A stretch of 64,000 nucleotides of DNA from Actinomycetota bacterium (GTDB taxonomy: Bacteria; Actinomycetota; Actinomycetes; Propionibacteriales; Propionibacteriaceae), in the NCBI GenBank assembly GCA_020161015.1, contig JAIUOT010000057.1, forward strand, positions 62,001 to 126,000. Direction: 5' to 3'. Shown here piece by piece: positions 56,291 to 64,000 of this stretch. A model generated the notes under the pieces. It saw only the letters and a list, made by a program, of their open reading frames with translations. It did not search any database and had not been told where the DNA came from. The position numbers and the translations under genes were made by a program. The stretch's first letter is position 1; every line of letters begins with the position of its first letter.

Positions 56291-57718
56291 CTACAGCACC
56301 GAGCCTGGCGTGTACGCGGCGCCCGCGGGGAAGCGCTCGGCCAGTTCGGCGACCCGGGCGGCGATCGCGTCCACCTGGTCGCGCGCCGAGCCGGTGAGCT
56401 CCAGCGGGTCGACGACGACCGCGGCGAGCTGCTCGCGGCTCAGCCCGAGGCGCGGGTCTGCGGCGAGCCGGTCGTAGAGGTCGTTGGTGGCCGCGCCCGC
56501 CCGCATCGCCAGGGCCACGGCGACGGCGTGCTCCTTGATCGCCTCGTGCGCGGCCTCGCGTCCGACTCCCGCCCGGACGGCGGCCATCAGCACCTTCGTG
56601 GTGGTCAGGAACGGGAGGTAGCGCTGGAGCTCGGCCTCGACCACGGCCGGGAAGGCGCCGAACTCGGCGAGCACGGTGAGGAACGTCTCGAACAGTCCGT
56701 CGAGCGCGTAGCACGCGTCCGGCAGGGCGACCCGGCGCACCACCGAGCAGGAGACGTCGCCCTCGTTCCACTGGTTGCCGGCCAGCTCAGAGGCCATGGA
56801 CGCGTAGCCGCGCAGCACCACCATGAGGCCGTTCACCCGTTCGCAGGAGCGGGTGTTCATCTTGTGCGGCATCGCAGACGAGCCGACCTGCCCTTCGGCG
56901 AAGCCCTCGGTCACCAGCTCCTGGCCGGCCATCAGCCGGATCGTGGTCGCGAGGCTCGACGGCGCCGCCGCCACCTGGACGAGGGCGGTGAGCGCGTCGT
57001 AGTCGAGCGAGCGCGGGTACACCTGGCCGGTCGCGGTGAACACGCCGCCGAAGCCGAGGTGGTCGGCGACCCGCTCCTCCAGCTGGCGCAGCCGGTCCGC
57101 GTCCCCGCCGAGCAGGTCGAGCATGTCCTGCGCCGTGCCCATCGGGCCCTTGATCCCGCGCGCGGGGTAGCGGCGAATGAGCTCGTCGACCCGGTCGAAG
57201 GCCACGAGCAGCTCGTCTGCGGCGGCGGCGAACCGCTTGCCGAGGGCGGTCGTCTGGGCCGCGACGTTGTGCGAGCGCCCGGCCATCGGCAGGTCGCGGT
57301 ACTGCACGGCGAGGCGCGCGAGGTTCACCAGGACGGTGACAATGCGCTCACGCACCAGCTCCAGCGACGACAGCAGCTGGCGCTGCTCGATGTTCTCGGT
57401 GAGGTCGCGGCTGGTCATGCCCTTGTGCACGTGCTCGTGGCCGGCGAGGGCGTTGAACTCCTCGATGCGGGCCTTCACGTCGTGCCGGGTGACCCGCTCG
57501 CGGGCGTCGATGGAGGCCAGGTCGACCTGGTCGAGCACCCGGGAGTAGTCGGCGATCACCGCGTCCGCGTCGTCGCCGCCGAAGTCCACGCCGAGGTCGG
57601 CCTGGGCGCGCAGCACCGCCAGCCACAGCCTGCGCTCGGCCACGATCTTGGCCTCGGGCGACCAGATCTCCCGCATCGCCGCCGAGGCGTACCGGGTGGC
57701 GAGGACGTCGGGAATCAT
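56291..57718 (-). CDS. purB: Adenylosuccinate lyase
   Basis: 475 residues. Cleaves SAICAR to AICAR and adenylosuccinate to AMP, each releasing fumarate. It belongs to the fumarase/aspartase superfamily. The signature loop is 'GSSAMPHKMNTRSCERVNGL' with the catalytic Ser. 'MTSRDLTENIEQRQL' and 'AGRSHNVAAQTTALGKRFA' supply substrate and general-acid residues. The ATG overlaps the purD stop (ATGA), so it is translationally coupled to purD. The 111-bp spacer beyond its stop leads to the PstS-like gene and has no obvious terminator. Confidence 0.96.
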   Translation of the reverse strand: MIPDVLATRYASAAMREIWSPEAKIVAERRLWLAVLRAQADLGVDFGGDDADAVIADYSRVLDQVDLASIDARERVTRHDVKARIEEFNALAGHEHVHKGMTSRDLTENIEQRQLLSSLELVRERIVTVLVNLARLAVQYRDLPMAGRSHNVAAQTTALGKRFAAAADELLVAFDRVDELIRRYPARGIKGPMGTAQDMLDLLGGDADRLRQLEERVADHLGFGGVFTATGQVYPRSLDYDALTALVQVAAAPSSLATTIRLMAGQELVTEGFAEGQVGSSAMPHKMNTRSCERVNGLMVVLRGYASMASELAGNQWNEGDVSCSVVRRVALPDACYALDGLFETFLTVLAEFGAFPAVVEAELQRYLPFLTTTKVLMAAVRAGVGREAAHEAIKEHAVAVALAMRAGAATNDLYDRLAADPRLGLSREQLAAVVVDPLELTGSARDQVDAIAARVAELAERFPAGAAYTPGSVL

Positions 57719-58959
57719 GCGTTCACCTCTGCGTTGGCGGCCTGGAGGGCGATGTCGGAGCGGGAGAACCCGCCGGGGAGCCCGATCCGGGCGACGGTGG
57801 CGTACGCGGCGTCCCGGGCGGCAGCGAGGGTGTCGCCGGTGCCGACAACGGTGAGGACGCGACCGCCGGCGCTCACCAGGCGCCCGTCCGCGTCCAGGGC
57901 TGTGCCGGCGTGGAAGACCCCGTCCTGGTCGGCGCCGGTGATCGGGTCACCCCTGCGCGGCGAGTCGGGGTAGCCGTGCGCGGCGACGACGACGCCGACC
58001 GCTGCGCCGCTGCCCCACGCCAGCGGGGCGTGCCCGCCGAGACCGCCGGTGGCGGCGGCGTGCAGCACCTCGAACAGCGGCGTCTCGAGGCGGGTGAGCA
58101 GCGGCTGCGTCTCCGGGTCGCCGAAGCGGCAGTTGAACTCGACGACCCGCAGGCCGCGGGAGGTGAGGGCCAGCCCGGCGTACACGAGGCCGACGAACGG
58201 GGTGCCGCGGCGACGCAGCTCGTCGACGGTCGGCTGGATCACCGTCCGCACCACCTCGTCGGTCAGCCCGGGCGGCGCCCACGGCAACGGGGTGTAGGCG
58301 CCCATGCCGCCGGTGTTGGGACCGGCGTCGCCGTCGCCCACCCGCTTGAAGTCCTGGGCCGGCTCGAACGGCAGCACGTGGGTGCCGTCGCTGAGCGCGA
58401 AGAGGCTCACCTCCGGCCCGTCGAGGTACTCCTCGACGATCACCGCGCGGCACCCGGCGGCGTGGCGGATGGCCGCGTCCCGGTCGGTGGTGACGATGAC
58501 GCCCTTGCCCGCGGCCAGCCCGTCGTCCTTGACCACGTACGGCGGGCCGAACTCGTCGAGCGCCGCCACGACCTCACCCATGTCGAGGCACAGCCGTGCG
58601 TCCGCGGTCGGGACACCGGTCGCCTCCATGATCTCCTTGGCGAAGGCCTTGCTGCCCTCCAGCCGGGCGGCGGCGGCGGACGGCCCGAACACCGGGATGC
58701 CCTTCGCCCGGACGTCGTCGGCCACCCCGGCCACCAGCGGCGCCTCCGGCCCGACCACGACGAGGTCGGCGCCCAGCGCCACGGCCAGGGCCGCCACGGC
58801 CTCGCCGTCCAGCGCGTCGACCGGGTGGTTGGTGCCGACCGCAGCGGTCCCCGGGTTGCCGGGCGCGATGTGGACGCGCACCTGCGGGTCGCGCGCCAGC
58901 GCCCACGCCAGGGCGTGCTCGCGTCCACCGGATCCGACCACCAACACCGTCTGAGTCAC
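57715..58959 (-). CDS. purD: Phosphoribosylamine-glycine ligase (GAR synthetase)
   Basis: 414 residues, usual length. Joins glycine to phosphoribosylamine with ATP. It has an N-terminal 'VLVVGSGGREHALAWALA', the ATP-grasp segments 'FGPSAAAARLEGSKAFAKE' and 'PYVVKDDGLAAGKGVIV', and the family signature 'RFGDPETQPLLTRL'. The GTG start is fixed by a leaderless -10 box. It overlaps purB by 4 bp and probably forms a two-gene unit with it. Confidence 0.97.
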   Translation of the reverse strand: MTQTVLVVGSGGREHALAWALARDPQVRVHIAPGNPGTAAVGTNHPVDALDGEAVAALAVALGADLVVVGPEAPLVAGVADDVRAKGIPVFGPSAAAARLEGSKAFAKEIMEATGVPTADARLCLDMGEVVAALDEFGPPYVVKDDGLAAGKGVIVTTDRDAAIRHAAGCRAVIVEEYLDGPEVSLFALSDGTHVLPFEPAQDFKRVGDGDAGPNTGGMGAYTPLPWAPPGLTDEVVRTVIQPTVDELRRRGTPFVGLVYAGLALTSRGLRVVEFNCRFGDPETQPLLTRLETPLFEVLHAAATGGLGGHAPLAWGSGAAVGVVVAAHGYPDSPRRGDPITGADQDGVFHAGTALDADGRLVSAGGRVLTVVGTGDTLAAARDAAYATVARIGLPGGFSRSDIALQAANAEVNA

Positions 58960-58965
58960 GGCGTG

Positions 58966-58971
58966 ATCCTA
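58966..58971 (-). promoter_or_regulatory. -10 element of leaderless purD-purB promoter
   Basis: TAGGAT on the minus strand lies 6 nt before the GTG start of purD. Confidence 0.6.
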
Positions 58972-59044
58972 TCGAGGGGGTGCCGGGGGCAGGACGGGGC
59001 GTCCGTCCCCGGTCGCGCCGGCGGCGGCGGACGCCGCCACGCCC

Positions 59045-60403
<1,359 letters not shown>

Positions 60404-61036
60404 TCAGCCGAGCAGGCGGGGCCAGCCCATCGTCACCACGACGAAGACCACGACGTTCGCCGACGCGGCGAACCAGAAGGTGAGCTGGAAGCTCGGCTTG
60501 CGGTTCTTGTGGCGGACGAACTGCTGGGCGAGCACCGCCCCGGGCCAGCCGCCCGCCAGTGACGCCAGCTGCAGCGTGCGCTCGCTGGTGCGCCACTCGC
60601 CGTGCAGCGCTGCGCGCTTGTCCGCGACGTAGACCGCGAAGGTCACCAGGCTGATCGCGGAGTAGAAGACCGCGACCCACGGCGTGACGCCGAGGGCGTG
60701 GATCGCCAGCGCGACGTAGGCGGCGAAGGCGACGACGATCCCGATCGCCACCCACTCGATGTCGCCCCGGCGGTGGCTCGACGGCCGGTGCCGGACGGGG
60801 GCCGGCGCGCTCTGCAGCGGGTAGACGCGGGTGGCCGCGACGGCGCAGGGACGCCCGTCGGCGTCCGCCCCCATCGCGAACTCGACGAAGTCGCCGGACT
60901 GCGGCCGTCCGGCGGCGGCGTCGAAGGCGGAGATGTGCACGAAGGTGCGACGACCACCGGCCTCGACGAAACCGAAGCCACGCTCGTCATTCCACTCGGC
61001 GAGCACGCCGGTTCGGCGCTCGCCGCGGGGAAACAT
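60404..61036 (-). CDS. Cold-shock domain / DUF1294 membrane fusion protein
   Basis: 210 residues from an ATG placed by a leaderless -10 box. Residues 1-65 form a cold-shock nucleic-acid-binding domain: 'GVLAEWNDERGFGFVEAGG' and 'FVHISAFDAA' correspond to RNP1 and RNP2. A short basic linker leads to a DUF1294 membrane domain (about residues 93-205) with four hydrophobic helices and the family pattern 'VYVADKRAAL', 'RTSERTLQLASLAGGWPGA' and 'RHKNRKPSFQ'. This fusion recurs in bacteria, but its role is unknown. It would place a nucleic-acid-binding domain at the membrane. Confidence 0.9.
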   Translation of the reverse strand: MFPRGERRTGVLAEWNDERGFGFVEAGGRRTFVHISAFDAAAGRPQSGDFVEFAMGADADGRPCAVAATRVYPLQSAPAPVRHRPSSHRRGDIEWVAIGIVVAFAAYVALAIHALGVTPWVAVFYSAISLVTFAVYVADKRAALHGEWRTSERTLQLASLAGGWPGAVLAQQFVRHKNRKPSFQLTFWFAASANVVVFVVVTMGWPRLLG

Positions 61037-61042
61037 GCGCCG

Positions 61043-61048
61043 ATGATA
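61043..61048 (-). promoter_or_regulatory. -10 element of leaderless cold-shock/DUF1294 promoter
   Basis: TATCAT on the minus strand lies 6 nt before the ATG at 61036. It is the closest of the set to the TATAAT consensus. Confidence 0.6.
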
Positions 61049-61167
61049 ACGGCCACTGGCTACGGAGATCAGGGAATGTCCGCACACGTGCGCAGGCGGG
61101 CAGGGGAACGGGCGGCAGCCCGGCGTCCCGGCCCTCAGGACGGGCGTTCCCGAGGCCTGAGACGCGC

Positions 61168-61199
61168 CGACGGCCCGGGACGAGCGTCCCGGGCCGTCG
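61168..61199 (-). terminator. Strong hairpin terminator of fba
   Basis: A perfect 14-bp GC-rich stem (61168-61181 with 61186-61199) around the loop GAGC, beginning 15 bp beyond the fba stop codon. No U-tract. Confidence 0.75.
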
Positions 61200-61213
61200 G
61201 TCGTCGGCCGGTC

Positions 61214-62236
<1,023 letters not shown>

Positions 62237-62368
62237 GCGATTGGCCTCTCTCAGTGACTGCGCCCGCGACATCGCGGCCGCCAGGCAGAACGGTCCCAGT
62301 CTCTCAAATGTCGGCTCGCCCTGCCGAACCGGGCTGGAGATTGGACGGCACGGACGGCCGCCCCGGCG

Positions 62369-62884
62369 TCAGTCGAGCCGGGACAGGTCGAGCCAGGCCC
62401 GGCCGGAGGAGAGCACGCGGACGGCGGTGTCGAGGGTGGCCGGCATCGTGTCGGTGTAGTCGAGCGGCACCCGGACCGTGGCGCTGTCGCGGCCGGTGGC
62501 GACCAGGGCCGTGGAGGCACCGAGGGCGCCCGGACGGAGCACGACCGCACCCACCTCGGGCCACGGCAGCCAGTGCTGGCCGACCAGCATGCCGTCCCGG
62601 TTGAGCCCGATCGCCAGGCCGGAGCGGGCGGCCTCGGCATCCGCGCGCACCCGGACGAGCCGGACCACGCCCACCACGACCGTCACCAGGCCGATCGCCA
62701 GCGACGTCCCCAGGATCCAGGGCGCCCACTGCCCGAACTCGCCGGGCCAGGCCCACCACACGCCGGCGGTGATCGCGACGCTCAGGCCCAGCGAGCCGAT
62801 GCGCCACAGCAGCAGGCTGCGGGCGCGGGCCATCTCGCGCTCGGCCACGCCCGCGCGGTAGTAGACGCCGTACTCGTCGCTCAT
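62369..62884 (-). CDS. PH-like domain membrane protein
   Basis: 171 residues. Two transmembrane helices (about residues 26-70) are followed by a C-terminal domain of about 90 residues. Its strand pattern 'SGLAIGLNRDGMLVGQHWLP' then 'WPEVGAVVLRP' resembles bacterial PH-like/YdbT-type domains. The function is unknown. The ATG at 62884 is supported by a leaderless -10 box. The 131-bp spacer between its stop and fba holds nothing clear apart from the fba leader. Confidence 0.7.
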   Translation of the reverse strand: MSDEYGVYYRAGVAEREMARARSLLLWRIGSLGLSVAITAGVWWAWPGEFGQWAPWILGTSLAIGLVTVVVGVVRLVRVRADAEAARSGLAIGLNRDGMLVGQHWLPWPEVGAVVLRPGALGASTALVATGRDSATVRVPLDYTDTMPATLDTAVRVLSSGRAWLDLSRLD

Positions 62885-62891
62885 CGGGACC

Positions 62892-62897
62892 AGCTTA
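62892..62897 (-). promoter_or_regulatory. -10 element of leaderless PH-like gene promoter
   Basis: TAAGCT on the minus strand lies 7 nt before the ATG at 62884. It also overlaps the last codon and stop of the methyltransferase gene upstream. Confidence 0.5.
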
Positions 62898-63554
62898 GGC
62901 GTCCGGCCGCCCCGTCCCGGGGGCGGTCGGCCACTGCAGCGACCAGTGGTACATCGCGATCGCCGCGGCGGCACCGGCGTTCAGGGAGCGGGTGGACCCG
63001 TACTGGGTGATCGCGACCACGCGCGCGCAGCCGGCCGCGAGCTCGGGAGTGAGGCCGGGGCCCTCGGAGCCGAAGACGAGGCAGCAGTCGCGGGGCAGCG
63101 CCGTCCCCTCGAGCGGGACGGAGCCGGGGATGTTGTCGACCCCGACCGGCGTCACGCCGTGCGCGGCGAGCCAGTCGAGCAGGGAGGCCTCGTCACGGTG
63201 GTGGTGCACGTGCAGGTAGCGGTCGGTGACCATGGCCCCCCGACGGTTCCAGCGACGCCGTCCGATGATGTGCACGCCGGCCACGTTGAAGGCGTTGGCC
63301 GTGCGCACGATCGAGCCGATGTTGAAGTCGTGTTCCCAGTTCTGGATGGCCACGTGGAGCGGTGCCCTGCGGGTGTCCAGGTCGGCCACGATCGCCTCGA
63401 CGCTGAGGTAGCGGTAGGCGTCCACGACATTGCGCCGGTCGCCTTCTGCGAGCAGCTCCGGGTCCAGCCGGGGGTCGTCCGGCCAGGGCAGGGGATGGGG
63501 CCCGACGCCCGGGCTGCTCACCGCTGCCAGCTCGTCCTCGCTCAGGCCCGTCAT
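62895..63554 (-). CDS. TrmH family (SpoU) RNA methyltransferase
   Basis: 219 residues, S-adenosylmethionine-dependent 2'-O-methylation of tRNA or rRNA by a knotted SPOUT domain. The conserved motif 1 is 'NWEHDFNIGSIVRTANAF' with the catalytic Arg. Motif 2 is 'CLVFGSEGPGL' and motif 3 is 'RSLNAGAAAAIAMYHW'. The ATG at 63554 is chosen because a TACCGT box lies 7 nt upstream. The target nucleotide cannot be predicted. It is divergent from dedA with only 25 bp between start codons. Confidence 0.9.
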   Translation of the reverse strand: MTGLSEDELAAVSSPGVGPHPLPWPDDPRLDPELLAEGDRRNVVDAYRYLSVEAIVADLDTRRAPLHVAIQNWEHDFNIGSIVRTANAFNVAGVHIIGRRRWNRRGAMVTDRYLHVHHHRDEASLLDWLAAHGVTPVGVDNIPGSVPLEGTALPRDCCLVFGSEGPGLTPELAAGCARVVAITQYGSTRSLNAGAAAAIAMYHWSLQWPTAPGTGRPDA

Positions 63555-63561
63555 GGCGGCC

Positions 63562-63571
63562 ACGGTACTCT
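63562..63571. promoter_or_regulatory. Overlapping divergent -10 elements (trmH-like and dedA)
   Basis: TACCGT on the minus strand (63562-63567) and TACTCT on the plus strand (63566-63571) share two bases. They lie 7 nt and 8 nt before the respective start codons. Confidence 0.5.
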
Positions 63572-63579
63572 GAGTGATC

Positions 63580-64000
63580 GTGAACCCCTTGCTCCCGCTG
63601 ACCCTCGTGCCGCTGCTGCTGCCCGACTGGTTGGATCCCGAGTACCTGCTGACCTCCCTGGGCAACTGGGCGCTGTGGGGTGCGGCGTTCATCGTCTTCA
63701 TCGAGTGCGCCATCTTCCCGGTCCTCCCCGGCGACTCCCTCCTGTTCGCGGTGGGCATGTTCATCGCCAACGACGCCGAGATCATCCACTTCGGCAACCT
63801 CGACAAGCCGGCCGTGCTCGCCATCTCGATCCTGGTGCTGGTGACCGCCGCCGTCCTGGGCAACGTCGTGGGCTACTGGGTCGGCAAGACGATCTCGCCC
63901 TGGCTGTTCAAGCCGAGGCCGGGGGTGATCGGCAGGATCTTCTCCGCCAGGCACCTGACGCAGACGCACCTGTTCTTCGAGCGGTACGGCTCCAAGGCCC
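63580..64000 (+). CDS. DedA family membrane protein, 3' partial
   Basis: About 140 residues from a GTG at 63580; the gene continues past the window. DedA (SNARE-associated/VTT domain) proteins are conserved membrane proteins linked to lipid-carrier recycling and envelope homeostasis. Visible features are a hydrophobic 'WGAAFIVFIECAIFPVLPGD' re-entrant segment with the acidic residue and the F-P-x-L-P-G-D-S motif, then 'VLGNVVGYWVGKTIS' and 'FFERYGSKA'. The start follows a leaderless -10 box. No ribosome-binding site is present. Confidence 0.88.
   Translation, partial: MNPLLPLTLVPLLLPDWLDPEYLLTSLGNWALWGAAFIVFIECAIFPVLPGDSLLFAVGMFIANDAEIIHFGNLDKPAVLAISILVLVTAAVLGNVVGYWVGKTISPWLFKPRPGVIGRIFSARHLTQTHLFFERYGSKA

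Overview
The window is about 70% GC with dense, short-spaced genes. The gene set (a DUF3073 protein beside purM-purF, lipA followed by a DUF4191 membrane protein, an actinobacterial ABC-F protein, GTG/TTG starts and many apparently leaderless transcripts) indicates a high-GC actinobacterium, most likely order Propionibacteriales. The genus cannot be named from the sequence alone. No RNA genes, insertion sequences or CRISPR arrays were seen.

Left edge (1-5711, plus strand): two tandem paralogous FG-GAP beta-propeller proteins (the first cut by the window edge, the second a lipoprotein), then lipA, a DUF4191 membrane protein and an ABC-F ATPase.

Centre (5716-37918, minus strand): almost half the window is one uninterrupted reading frame of about 10,380 codons, predicted at roughly 1 MDa. 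It encodes a Sec signal peptide, an Ala-rich helical segment, a metzincin-like HExxHxxGxxH motif, a Pro/Ala/Asp linker, a ZU5-like segment, about 31 diverged beta-rich repeats of 100-130 residues, two blocks of Ig-like repeats, further beta-rich regions, and about 2,300 residues rich in RTX-type calcium-binding repeats. Its 3' end overlaps by 218 bp the start of a beta-helix lipoprotein gene. With the FG-GAP proteins this makes a locus of large exported, probably calcium-dependent surface proteins. It is the outstanding feature of the window. Similar architectures are usually met in Gram-negative type I-secreted giants, whereas here a Sec signal peptide is used and no type I secretion gene or sortase motif is visible.

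Right part (38209-64000): mostly housekeeping genes. De novo purine synthesis is represented by purM, purF, purC, a large single-chain purL, purB, purD and purA, in several short transcription units. Interspersed are an aldehyde dehydrogenase-SDR-pabB/pabC run, a BadF/NagK-type kinase, a secreted endonuclease/exonuclease/phosphatase-fold protein, a membrane-fused PstS-like protein, a cold-shock/DUF1294 fusion, class II fructose-bisphosphate aldolase, a PH-like membrane protein, a TrmH-type RNA methyltransferase and the start of a DedA protein.

Regulation visible in the sequence: at least eleven genes have a TANNNT hexamer 6-8 nt before an ATG or GTG start, which is the leaderless pattern. Two of these, for the divergent trmH-like and dedA genes, have -10 boxes sharing two bases. 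Several hairpins and dyads lie in the longer spacers.
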